This document shows positions 1 through 7,653 of a DNA stretch of 64,000 nt, piece after piece. Position 1 is the first letter of the stretch. The number at the start of each line of letters is the position of its first letter. A program made the position numbers and the translations under genes. The notes beneath the pieces were generated by a model that worked only from the letters and a program-made list of their open reading frames with translations, was not told where the DNA came from and searched no databases. Source of the DNA: Barrientosiimonas humi (GTDB lineage Bacteria; Actinomycetota; Actinomycetes; Actinomycetales; Dermatophilaceae); the NCBI RefSeq assembly GCF_006716095.1, contig NZ_VFOK01000001.1, forward strand, positions 1,705,375 through 1,769,374, given 5' to 3'.

Positions 1-480
1 CGAGGTGTAGAGCACGACCAGCAGCCAGATGTTGTCGAGCAGGTTGACCTGCTGGGCGAACAGGTAGACCGGGAGCAGGCCCGCGACCACCGGCAGGAAC
101 TTGGTCGACAGGAAGAAGAAGAGCACGTCGCTCCACCGCTTCACCGGCTTGATCGACAGGGCGTACGCCGCCGGCAGCGCGAGCACGAGCACCAGGATCG
201 TCGAGACGACGCTCGCGGTGAGCGAGTTCAGCAGCGGCGGCCACGGGCCGGCGTCGAAGAACGCGCGGTACCCCTCGAGGCTGAGCGGTGCTGCGAACCG
301 GGGCGGGTTGGACGCGGCGTCGGTCTCGCTGTGGAAGGAGGTGAGCACCATCCACGCCACGGGGAGCACGAACAGGATGCCGACCATCCAGGCGAGGCCG
401 GTGAGCAGCAGGCCCGAGCGTGGCCTGCGGCCGGCGGCCCGGGAGTCGGGGCCCTTCTGGGCCTCGGCGACGGTGGTCAT
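1..480 (-). CDS. Carbohydrate ABC transporter permease, MalG type (3' end cut off by window)
   Basis: The start ATG lies at 480 and the frame runs without a stop off the left edge (160 codons seen). The visible protein has a short basic cytoplasmic N-terminus, a first membrane segment with the sequence GILFVLPVAWMVLTS, a periplasmic region with the family-typical S-L-x-G-Y-x-x-F block, and a second hydrophobic segment followed by the start of the permease core. This is the order seen in MalG-type sugar permeases. Its ATG overlaps the stop of the MalF-type permease by one base (TGATG), so the two are co-translated. It should pair with that permease to import a sugar captured by the lipoprotein at 1412-2797. 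No ATPase is visible; these actinobacterial systems often share one (MsiK). Substrate unknown. Confidence 0.9.
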   Translation of the reverse strand, partial: MTTVAEAQKGPDSRAAGRRPRSGLLLTGLAWMVGILFVLPVAWMVLTSFHSETDAASNPPRFAAPLSLEGYRAFFDAGPWPPLLNSLTASVVSTILVLVLALPAAYALSIKPVKRWSDVLFFFLSTKFLPVVAGLLPVYLFAQQVNLLDNIWLLVVLYTS

Positions 481-1415
481 CACGACTCCTCTCGGAACAG
501 GCTGAGCACCGTGCGCAGCGCGAAGGTCGCGATGACGATGGTGCCCAGCACGACCACGACGCCGGCGGCCGAGGCCCGGCCGTAGTCGTGGGCGGTGTAG
601 AAGGTCTGGTAGATGAAGTACGGCAGGTTCGCGGTCCCGAGCCCGCCCGAGGTGATCGTGAAGACCGCGTCGAAGTTCTGCACCACGTAGATCGCGCCGA
701 GCAGCCCGGACAGCTCGATGTAGGGCCGCAGGTGCGGCAGCGTCATGTGGGTGAAGATCTGCCACGGCGAGGCGCCGTCGATGCGGGCCGCCTCGACGAC
801 GTCCATCGGGCGGCTCTGCAGCCCCGCCAGCAGGATGAGCATCATGAACGGGGTCCACTGCCACACCAGCGAGGCGACGATCGCGATCAGCGGGTTGTTC
901 GTGATCCAGTCCGGCTGCGGCGCGTCGTCGCCGAGGACCGTCCGCAGCAGCCCGTTGAACAGGCCGTACTCGGGGTTGTAGAGCGCGTGCTTCCACAGCA
1001 GCGCGGCCGCGACGGGCACCACGAGGAACGGCGTGATCATCATGGTGCGCACCACTCCCCGACCGCGGAACCTGCGGTCCAGCAGCAGCGCGATGCCGAG
1101 GCCGAGCAGCAGCGAGAACAGCACGACCGACGCGGTGAGCACGATCGTCACGAGGATCGCCCGGCGTGCGCTCACGTCGGTCAGCACGGCCGCGAAGTTG
1201 CTGAAGCCGGCGAACCCGCGCTCGTCGGGGTAGTAGGCGTTCCAGTTCATGAACGACACGAACAGGGTGACCAGGAACGGCAGCTGGGTCACGACGATCA
1301 GGAACACCAGCGCCGGCAGCAGCGGGGCGCGCCTGGCCCAGCCGCCGGCCCGGGCCAGCGCGGGACTGGTCTGCGGACGCTCGGTAGTCGGACGCTCGTC
1401 GACGGCGGCGCTCAT
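480..1415 (-). CDS. Carbohydrate ABC transporter permease, MalF type
   Basis: A 311-residue integral membrane protein of the sugar ABC permease (MalF/UgpA) family. Six hydrophobic segments are recognisable, starting with LLPALVFLIVVTQLPFLV near residue 35. The EAA loop contacting the ATPase is visible as EAARIDGASPWQIFTHMTLP about two thirds along. A long periplasmic stretch after the first segment (NWNAYYPDERGFAGFSNF) is normal for the family. The start ATG overlaps the stop of the upstream binding-protein gene by 3 bases (ATGA), and its own stop overlaps the next permease start. Together these form a binding protein-permease-permease operon, probably controlled by the divergent SorC-type regulator. 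Sugar not predictable. Confidence 0.93.
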   Translation of the reverse strand: MSAAVDERPTTERPQTSPALARAGGWARRAPLLPALVFLIVVTQLPFLVTLFVSFMNWNAYYPDERGFAGFSNFAAVLTDVSARRAILVTIVLTASVVLFSLLLGLGIALLLDRRFRGRGVVRTMMITPFLVVPVAAALLWKHALYNPEYGLFNGLLRTVLGDDAPQPDWITNNPLIAIVASLVWQWTPFMMLILLAGLQSRPMDVVEAARIDGASPWQIFTHMTLPHLRPYIELSGLLGAIYVVQNFDAVFTITSGGLGTANLPYFIYQTFYTAHDYGRASAAGVVVVLGTIVIATFALRTVLSLFREES

Positions 1416-2797
1416 CCTCGCTCCCCCTCTCGGTAGGGACGGGCCACGTCGTCGGCCAGCTGCTGGCCGAGGTCGAGGGCGTCGCCCACGCTGGTCTTGC
1501 CGGCGATCGCCGAGCTGACCTCCTGGCTGACCTGGGTGCCGAGGTCGGGGAACTCGGGGATGCCGACGAACTGGATGCCCGGTGCGGGTCGTGGCTGCAG
1601 ACCCGGGTTCGTGGGCATCGCCGTCTCGATGGCCTTCTTGGTGGCCGGGGCGAAGGCGCCGGCCGCCTGCAGGTAGCGCGGGTCGGCGTACGTCGAGGCG
1701 CGCTTGCCGGCCGGGACGCTGGACCAGCCGATGCGCTCGCCGACGAGCTGCTCGTACCGCTTGGAGCTGGCCCAGGAGACGAACTTCCAGGCCTGGTCCT
1801 TCTTGGTGCTGGCCTGCTCGATGGCCCACGCCCAGGTGTAGAGCCAGCCCGAGCTCTTGGTGCGCATGACCGGGGCGGGGGCATAGCCGATCTTGCCCTT
1901 GACCGGCGATCCCGCGGCCTCGAGCGAGCCGGCGCCGGAGGTGGCGTCGTACCACATCGCGACGTTGCCCTGGGTGAGGTTGTTGAGGCACTCGGTGAAG
2001 CCGGCCTGCGGCGCCCCGGACTGGCCGTGCTTGCGGACCAGGTCGACGTAGAAGGAGGTGGCCCGGGTGAACGCCGGCGCGTCGACCTGCGGTCGCCAGT
2101 CCTGGTCGAACCAGGTGCCGCCGAAGGTGTTGACGACGGTGGTGAGCGGGGCGAACAGCTGCCCCCAGCCGGGCTGCCCGCGCAGGCAGATGCCGCGCAT
2201 GCCGGGCTGGGCGCCGTCGACCTTGGCCGCGATGTCGGCGACCTGGGTCCAGGTCGGGTTGGCCGGCATCGTGATGCCCTTCGCCGCGAGCACGTCCTTG
2301 CGGTACATGAGGAAGGAGGACTCGCCGTAGAACGGCTGCCCGTAGACCTTCCCGTCGACGCTGAGCGCGGTGCGCATCGGCCCGAGGATGTCCTGCTGGT
2401 CGAAGCCGGGGTCCTTCGCGAGGAAGGAGTCCATCGGGGCGACCCAGCCGCTCTTGGCGTAGATCGGGATCTCGAAGTTGCTCAGGGTCGCGACGTCGTA
2501 CTGCCCCGACTGGCTGGAGAACTCCTGGCTGGCCTTGTCGCGCAGGTCGTTCTCGGGCAGCACGGTGAAGCGCACCCGGATGCCGGTCTCGCGGGTGAAC
2601 TGCGGCGCCAGGCGCTGCAGGTCGACCATCTGCGGGTTGTTGACCATCAGCACGTTGATCGTGTCGGCGCCACCACCGCCGACCGACCCGCCCCAGCCGG
2701 CACACCCGGCCAGCGTCAGGACTGCCGCGCCGGTCATGGCCACCGCCCTGGTGGTGCGGCCTGCTGCGCTGCGTCCGCCCGCTGCTCTGCGTCGCAC
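1412..2797 (-). CDS. Extracellular solute-binding lipoprotein of the sugar ABC transporter
   Basis: A 461-residue family 1 extracellular solute-binding protein. The N-terminus carries a twin-basic stretch, a hydrophobic core and a lipobox LAGC (Cys about residue 32), so it should be lipid-anchored outside the membrane. The mature part begins with INVLMVNNPQMVDLQRLAPQF and has the alternating alpha/beta pattern and late Trp-rich region (WLYTWAWAI) typical of sugar binders. Start GTG at 2797 is supported by GAGGG six bases upstream. It is the first gene of a three-gene transport operon and lies divergent from the regulator at 2944. The bound sugar cannot be inferred from sequence. Confidence 0.92.
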   Translation of the reverse strand: MRRRAAGGRSAAGRTTRAVAMTGAAVLTLAGCAGWGGSVGGGGADTINVLMVNNPQMVDLQRLAPQFTRETGIRVRFTVLPENDLRDKASQEFSSQSGQYDVATLSNFEIPIYAKSGWVAPMDSFLAKDPGFDQQDILGPMRTALSVDGKVYGQPFYGESSFLMYRKDVLAAKGITMPANPTWTQVADIAAKVDGAQPGMRGICLRGQPGWGQLFAPLTTVVNTFGGTWFDQDWRPQVDAPAFTRATSFYVDLVRKHGQSGAPQAGFTECLNNLTQGNVAMWYDATSGAGSLEAAGSPVKGKIGYAPAPVMRTKSSGWLYTWAWAIEQASTKKDQAWKFVSWASSKRYEQLVGERIGWSSVPAGKRASTYADPRYLQAAGAFAPATKKAIETAMPTNPGLQPRPAPGIQFVGIPEFPDLGTQVSQEVSSAIAGKTSVGDALDLGQQLADDVARPYREGERG

Positions 2798-2829
2798 GGA
2801 AAACCCTCGCTCTCCGACGTGCGGCTCAT

Positions 2830-2862
2830 GTGCTCATTTGAGCACCCGTCTGCACATCTGAG
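2830..2862. promoter_or_regulatory. Candidate SorC/DeoR operator: two direct half-similar sites
   Basis: In the divergent gap, GTGCTCA-TT-TGAGCAC (2830-2845) is a perfect inverted repeat with a 2-base centre. A related sequence, TGCACATCTGAG, starts at 2851, exactly 20 bases after TGCTCATTTGAG at 2831 (10 of 12 positions identical). Two sites two helical turns apart between a regulator and its likely target operon suit a tetrameric SorC-type repressor. Binding by the adjacent regulator is inferred. Confidence 0.6.
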
Positions 2863-2943
2863 GTAGTGTGGCAGACATCACCCGCGACCGGAAGGATTCG
2901 CGGGCAGGAGTTCTCGACCACCCGAGCGAAGACGAGGTGCCGC

Positions 2944-3930
2944 ATGCCGCGGTCGGACCGCAGCCCCAGCGACCAGCGGCTGATCACGACCGTGGCGCGG
3001 CGCTACTACCTCGACGACGAGTCGAAGGTGCAGATCGCGAGCGACCTCGGCATCAGCCGGTTCAAGGTGGCGCGGCTGCTCGACGAGGCGCGGGCCACCG
3101 GGGTGGTGCGCATCGAGATCGCCCCCGAGGCCGGGTCCGACGAGGCGCGGGGCGACCGGCTGGCGAGCGCGCTGGGGCTGACCCGCGCCGTGGTCGTCGA
3201 CCTGTCGCTCGTCGGGAGCAGGGGCGAGGCGGCCGACCCGCGCGCCCGGCGACGCGAGCTCGGCCGGGTGGCCGCGCACGTGCTGCACCAGGCCATCGGC
3301 CCGCAGGACGTGCTGGGGCTGCCGTCCTCGCGCACCGTCGCGGCGATGATGCCCGAGCTGCGCGACCTGCCGCGCGTGCCGGTCGTACAGCTCAGCGGCG
3401 CGCTGGCCCTGGACAGCGACGAGGTCACCTCGGTCGACGTGGTGCGCGACGCCGCGCGGGTCAGCGGCGGGCCGGCGCACCAGTTCTACGCGCCGCTGGT
3501 CGCGACCGACCGGGCCAGCGCCCGCATGCTGCGCCGCCAGCCGAGCATCGCCGACACCTTCGCGAAGATCCCCGAGGTGACGGTCGCGGTCGTCGGGGTG
3601 GGCGCCTGGGCGCCCGGCGAGTCCACGCTGTACGCCCTCGCCACCGACGCCGAGCACCGCGCCCTGAGCCGGGCCGGTGCGGTGGGCGAGATCAGCGGCG
3701 CGTTCTTCGACGCCGACGGCGCCGCGGTGCACGCCGGCATCGCCGACCGGGTCATCTCGGTCGGCACCGACCAGCTGCGCGCGATCCCCGACGTCATCGG
3801 CATCGCGCTCGGCCCCGCCCGCACCGAGGTGGTGCGCGCGGCCGCCGGCGCCGGCCTCGTCGACTCGCTGGTGTGCGACGTGGAGCTCGCCGACGCACTC
3901 CTTGACGGGGCGGGCGAACCCACGGGATAG
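2944..3930 (+). CDS. SorC/DeoR-like sugar-sensing transcriptional regulator
   Basis: A 328-residue SorC-family regulator. Residues about 8-60 form the winged helix-turn-helix ([20 protein letters not shown], then [20 protein letters not shown]). The rest is the large sugar-phosphate-binding domain with the family's glycine-rich [13 protein letters not shown] and the [20 protein letters not shown] block. ATG 2944 is chosen over an upstream in-frame GTG at 2866 because homology begins here and GAGG lies about ten bases upstream. It is divergent from the sugar ABC transporter, so that operon is its probable target, with a phosphorylated sugar as probable inducer. Its stop overlaps the -10-like element of lpdA. 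Confidence 0.9.
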   Translation: MPRSDRSPSDQRLITTVARRYYLDDESKVQIASDLGISRFKVARLLDEARATGVVRIEIAPEAGSDEARGDRLASALGLTRAVVVDLSLVGSRGEAADPRARRRELGRVAAHVLHQAIGPQDVLGLPSSRTVAAMMPELRDLPRVPVVQLSGALALDSDEVTSVDVVRDAARVSGGPAHQFYAPLVATDRASARMLRRQPSIADTFAKIPEVTVAVVGVGAWAPGESTLYALATDAEHRALSRAGAVGEISGAFFDADGAAVHAGIADRVISVGTDQLRAIPDVIGIALGPARTEVVRAAAGAGLVDSLVCDVELADALLDGAGEPTG

Positions 3931-3933
3931 GCT
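3928..3933 (+). promoter_or_regulatory. -10-like element of lpdA (leaderless start)
   Basis: TAGGCT, then seven bases, then the GTG start of lpdA. Transcription would begin at or next to the start codon. No Shine-Dalgarno sequence is present. Confidence 0.5.
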
Positions 3934-3940
3934 CGGCCTC

Positions 3941-5344
3941 GTGGCTGATCACTTTGACGTCGTCGTGCTCGGTGCCGGTCCTGGGGGTTACGTCGCGGCG
4001 ATCCGCGCGTCCCAGCTGGGTCTGAAGACCGCGGTCATCGAGAAGAAGTACTGGGGCGGGGTGTGCCTCAACGTCGGTTGCATCCCCAGCAAGGCGCTGA
4101 TCAAGAACGCCGAGATCGCGCACACGCTGCTGCACGAGAAGGACAAGTACGGCATCGAGGGCGACGCGACGATGTCGTACGCCCCGGCGCACAAGCGCAG
4201 CCGTCAGGTCAGCGAGGGCATCGTCAAGGGTGTCCACTTCCTCATGCGCAAGAACAAGATCACCGAGATCGACGGGTGGGGCACCTTCACCGACCCCAGG
4301 ACGATCCAGGTCGAGCTCAACGACGGCGGCCAGCAGACGGTCACCGCCGACAACGTGATCATCGCGACCGGCGCGGTCACCCGGATGCTCCCCGGCGTCG
4401 AGGTGTCCGACAACGTCGTGACCTACGAGGAGCAGATCCTCGACCCCGAGCTGCCGAAGTCGATCATCATCGCTGGCTCCGGCGCGATCGGCGTCGAGTT
4501 CGCGTACGTCATGAGCAACTACGGCGTCGACGTCACCATCGTGGAGTTCCTCGACCGGATGGTGCCCACCGAGGACGCCGACGTGTCCAAGGAGCTGCTC
4601 AAGCAGTACAAGAAGCTCGGCATCAAGGTCATGCTCGGCACCAAGGTCGAGTCGGTCGAGGACACCGGTTCCGGGGTCAAGGTCAGCGTCTCCCCCGCCG
4701 ACGGCAAGGGCGAGGGCCAGGTGCTCGAGGCCGACAAGCTGCTCTCGGCGATCGGCTTCGCGCCCCGCCTCGAGGGCTACGGCCTCGACAAGATCGGCGT
4801 CGCCACGACCGACCGCGGCGCCATCGAGATCGACGACTACCTGCGCACCAACGTCGACGGCGTCTACGCCATCGGCGACTGCACCGGCAAGCTGATGCTC
4901 GCGCACGTGGCCGAGGCCCAGGGCGTCGTCGCGGCCGAGACGATCGGCGGCGCCGAGACCATGCCGGTCGACTACGACATGGTGCCGCGGGCGACCTACT
5001 GCCACCCGCAGATCGCCTCGTTCGGCTACACCGAGCAGCAGGCCAAGGACAAGGGCTACGACGTCAAGACGGCTTCGTTCCCGTTCAGCGCCAACGGCAA
5101 GGCGATGGGGCTCGGCGACACCGTCGGGTTCGCCAAGGTCGTCGCCGACGCGACGCACAACGAGATCCTCGGCGCCCACCTCATCGGGCCCGACGTCACC
5201 GAGCTGCTGCCGGTGCTGACGACCGCGCAGAAGTGGGACCTCACGGCTGACGAGGTCGCGCGCAACGTCTTCGCGCACCCGACGCTGTCCGAGGCGGTCA
5301 AGGAGGCCGTCGAGGGCATCGCCGGCCACATGATCAACCTCTGA
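3941..5344 (+). CDS. lpdA: Dihydrolipoyl dehydrogenase (E3)
   Basis: A 467-residue flavoprotein that reoxidises dihydrolipoyl groups of 2-oxoacid dehydrogenase complexes, passing electrons to NAD+. Visible motifs: FAD-binding [10 protein letters not shown] at residues 11-20; the redox disulfide in [16 protein letters not shown] (Cys42, Cys47); the NAD-binding [17 protein letters not shown]; the second FAD motif [17 protein letters not shown]; and the C-terminal catalytic [11 protein letters not shown]. Length is normal. GTG at 3941 is used because the protein aligns from [11 protein letters not shown] and a -10-like TAGGCT lies seven bases upstream. It stands alone here, about 47 kb from aceE, with which it should cooperate. 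Confidence 0.97.
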   Translation: MADHFDVVVLGAGPGGYVAAIRASQLGLKTAVIEKKYWGGVCLNVGCIPSKALIKNAEIAHTLLHEKDKYGIEGDATMSYAPAHKRSRQVSEGIVKGVHFLMRKNKITEIDGWGTFTDPRTIQVELNDGGQQTVTADNVIIATGAVTRMLPGVEVSDNVVTYEEQILDPELPKSIIIAGSGAIGVEFAYVMSNYGVDVTIVEFLDRMVPTEDADVSKELLKQYKKLGIKVMLGTKVESVEDTGSGVKVSVSPADGKGEGQVLEADKLLSAIGFAPRLEGYGLDKIGVATTDRGAIEIDDYLRTNVDGVYAIGDCTGKLMLAHVAEAQGVVAAETIGGAETMPVDYDMVPRATYCHPQIASFGYTEQQAKDKGYDVKTASFPFSANGKAMGLGDTVGFAKVVADATHNEILGAHLIGPDVTELLPVLTTAQKWDLTADEVARNVFAHPTLSEAVKEAVEGIAGHMINL

Positions 5345-5364
5345 TCCGCCGCTCCGCACGCGTC

Positions 5365-6279
5365 GTGACCGCCCCGCGCACCGCCTTCGTGCTGGGTGGT
5401 GGCGGCATCCTCGGCGCCACCCAGATCGGGATGCTGCGCGCGCTCCTCGAGCGTGACCTTCGCCCCGACCTCGTGCTCGGCACGAGCATCGGCGCGGTCA
5501 ACGGGGCGTTCCTCGCGGCCGACCCGACGCTCGCGGGGCTCACCCGGCTGAGCGGCGTCTGGGCCGACCTGGCCGGCGGGGCGCCCGCGCTCGCCGGACG
5601 CGAGCCCGCCGCCGCGCGGGGTCGCCGGCTCACCCGCCCGAGGACGTCGGCGAGCGACGGGGAGACTGCGGCGGACGTACGGCGGGAGCGGCGGGGTCGG
5701 TCGCGTCGCCCGGGACGGCGGGTGCCGATGCACCTGTATCCGCCGGGCCGGTTCCTGCGGATGCTGCGCCACCACCTGCCCGTCGAGGAGTTCGGTGAGC
5801 TCGCGGTGCCCTTCCAGTGCGTCGCGGCCAGCGTGGAGCGGTCGGTGGCCCACTGGTTCTCCGCCGGGCCGATCGCGCCCGCGGTGCTGGCCTCCTGCGC
5901 GGTGCCCGGCATCTTCCCGCCGATCCAGGTCGGCGACGAGCACTTCCTCGACGGCGGGCTCGTGCACTCGATCCCCGTGGGCCGCGCGGTGGCCCTGGGC
6001 GCCGAGCGCATCTTCGTGCTGCACGTCGGACGGGTCGAGCAGCCGCTGGAGGTGCCGCGCTGGCCGTGGGAGGTCGCGCAGGTGACGTTCGAGATCGCGC
6101 GGCGGCACCGCTACGTCGAGGAGATGGCCTCGCTGCCCGACGACGTCGAGGTGCATGCGCTGCCCAGCGGCGCCGACGACGCCCCGACCGTCTCGTTCCT
6201 GCACGCCAACGAGCGCTACGTCTCGCGCCGGGTCGAGGCGGCCTACGACGCGGCAGGTCGATACCTGGACCGGCGATGA
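5365..6279 (+). CDS. Patatin-like phospholipase family protein
   Basis: A 304-residue member of the patatin/RssA acyl-hydrolase family. It has the glycine-rich oxyanion loop GGGGILGATQIG near residue 11, the nucleophile elbow GTSIG (Ser about residue 41) and the DGG motif (FLDGGLVHSIPVG) supplying the catalytic Asp. All parts of the Ser-Asp dyad are therefore present. A basic insert of about 35 residues (RRLTRPRTSASDGETA) lies between the elbow and the second half and looks disordered. Its stop overlaps the start of the next gene, a PlsC-like acyltransferase, by 4 bases, so the two probably act together in membrane lipid turnover. Physiological substrate unknown. Confidence 0.9.
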   Translation: MTAPRTAFVLGGGGILGATQIGMLRALLERDLRPDLVLGTSIGAVNGAFLAADPTLAGLTRLSGVWADLAGGAPALAGREPAAARGRRLTRPRTSASDGETAADVRRERRGRSRRPGRRVPMHLYPPGRFLRMLRHHLPVEEFGELAVPFQCVAASVERSVAHWFSAGPIAPAVLASCAVPGIFPPIQVGDEHFLDGGLVHSIPVGRAVALGAERIFVLHVGRVEQPLEVPRWPWEVAQVTFEIARRHRYVEEMASLPDDVEVHALPSGADDAPTVSFLHANERYVSRRVEAAYDAAGRYLDRR

Positions 6280-7316
6280 GCGTGCCGGTCCCGCCCCTGG
6301 TCGTGCGCCGGGTGCTGCGGGACCCGCTGTGGCCGGTGCTCCTCGGGGCACTCGCGCTGCTGCTCGGGCTGCTGGCCCTGCCCCTGCTGGTGCTCGAGCC
6401 GTGGCGCCGGCGCAACCGGGCGCTGCGGCTGGTCCGGCTGGCGATCGCCGGCATCGCGGCCGACCTCGGCATCCTGCTCGGCTGCTGGTGGCTGTGGCTG
6501 CGTCACCCGCCGTGGCGCCGCGACCCGGTCGCCTGGCGCGAGCAGCACACGGCGCTGCTGGACCACCGGCTCACGACGGTGCTGCAGGTGGCCGAGCGCA
6601 CCGTCGGGCTGCAGCTGCGCACGGACATCCCGCCGGTGGTCGCGCGCACGCCGCACCCGCTGCTGGTGCTGTCGCGGCACATCGGCTCCGGCGACTCGCT
6701 GCTGGTCGCCTACCTGGTTGCGCACACCTTCGGCCGCACGCCCCGGGTGATGCTCAAGCGGTTCCTGCTGTGGGACGCCGCCGCCGACCTGCTGCTCAAC
6801 CGGCTGGGGTCCTACTTCCTGCCGCCGCGCCGGGTCAACGTCGCCGAGCGCGACCGCCGGCTCGAGGCGTTCGCCCGCTCGCTGGACGCCCACGACGCGC
6901 TGATCCTGTTCCCCGAGGGCGGCAACTGGTCGCCCCGGCGGCACGCCGCGTCGATCGAGTGGGCCGAGCAGAACGGCAACCCGGCGCTGCAGGAGTGGAT
7001 CCGCGACCACCCGCGGGTGCTGGTGCCGCGGGCCAAGGGCACCCAGCAGATGCTCGAGGACAGCCCCGACCTGGTGCCGGTGATCATCGCCCACCACGGC
7101 CTGGACCGCACCGGCAGCCTCGGCCAGATCTGGCGGGCGGTGCCGCTGGCGCACCCGGTCGACGTGGTCGTACGCGTCGTCGACCGGCCGCGCAGCAGCG
7201 ACCTGGAGGTGGTCGACCTGTGGCTGCGCGAGCACTGGTCGCAGATCGACCGGTGGGCCGGCGAGCTCGCGGCCGCCGTGGGTGAGCAGCCGCCACCCCC
7301 GTCGCGCCTGGACTGA
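6276..7316 (+). CDS. PlsC-like lysophospholipid acyltransferase family protein
   Basis: A 346-residue membrane-bound acyltransferase. Two N-terminal hydrophobic segments (from PLWPVLLGALALLLGLLALP) precede the catalytic core. The HX4D motif appears as SRHIGSGDSLL, and the substrate-binding FPEG block as LILFPEGGNWSPRRH. The ATG at 6276 overlaps the patatin stop (ATGA), indicating coupled translation. The pair may deacylate and reacylate phospholipids at the inner membrane. It is longer than a minimal PlsC, with a C-terminal extension rich in Val, Asp and Arg. The exact acyl acceptor cannot be read from sequence. Confidence 0.87.
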   Translation: MSVPVPPLVVRRVLRDPLWPVLLGALALLLGLLALPLLVLEPWRRRNRALRLVRLAIAGIAADLGILLGCWWLWLRHPPWRRDPVAWREQHTALLDHRLTTVLQVAERTVGLQLRTDIPPVVARTPHPLLVLSRHIGSGDSLLVAYLVAHTFGRTPRVMLKRFLLWDAAADLLLNRLGSYFLPPRRVNVAERDRRLEAFARSLDAHDALILFPEGGNWSPRRHAASIEWAEQNGNPALQEWIRDHPRVLVPRAKGTQQMLEDSPDLVPVIIAHHGLDRTGSLGQIWRAVPLAHPVDVVVRVVDRPRSSDLEVVDLWLREHWSQIDRWAGELAAAVGEQPPPPSRLD

Positions 7317-7340
7317 CGTCTCGCCCGGGGGCGCACGTTT

Positions 7341-7615
7341 CCCCCGATATCGGCGCGTGATGACGACCTGGAGCCCCGACCCACCGTCACAACCCCCGGT
7401 ATCGGCGCTTGACGACGCCCCCGCGCCCCGACCCACCGTCACAACCCCCGATATCGGCGCTTGACGACGCCCCCGCGCCCCGACCCACCGTCACAACCCC
7501 CGATATCGGCGCTTGACGACGCCCCCGCGCCCCGACCCACCGTCACAACCCCCGATATCGGCGCTTGACGACGGCCCTGCGCCCTGACCCACCGTCACCA
7601 CCGCCGATATCGGGG
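7341..7615. repeat. 52-bp tandem repeat array, six copies, each with a GATATC palindrome
   Basis: GATATCGG (GGTATCGG in copy 2) recurs at 7346, 7398, 7450, 7502, 7554 and 7606, always exactly 52 bases apart. The units starting at 7398, 7450 and 7502 are almost identical; the outer copies have drifted. Each holds the 10-bp palindrome CCGATATCGG followed by GCGCTTGACGAC and a C-rich stretch. The array fills the 337-base gap between two convergent genes. No gene is seen in it. Confidence 0.95.
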
Positions 7616-7653
7616 TTTGTCGGGCCGGGGTACGCGCGTGCCGCGTGGCCGGG

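Noticed and set aside
2866-2943. Earlier start for the SorC regulator (GTG 2866)
   Set aside because: It would extend the protein across the promoter region by 26 residues without homology; ATG 2944 has a ribosome site.
3902-3933. TTGACG as the -35 of lpdA
   Set aside because: The gap to TAGGCT is 20 bases, too long for a standard promoter, so only the -10 is listed.
7341-7615. CRISPR-like array
   Set aside because: The 52-bp units are contiguous and nearly identical along their whole length, so there are no unique spacers. No cas gene is in the window.
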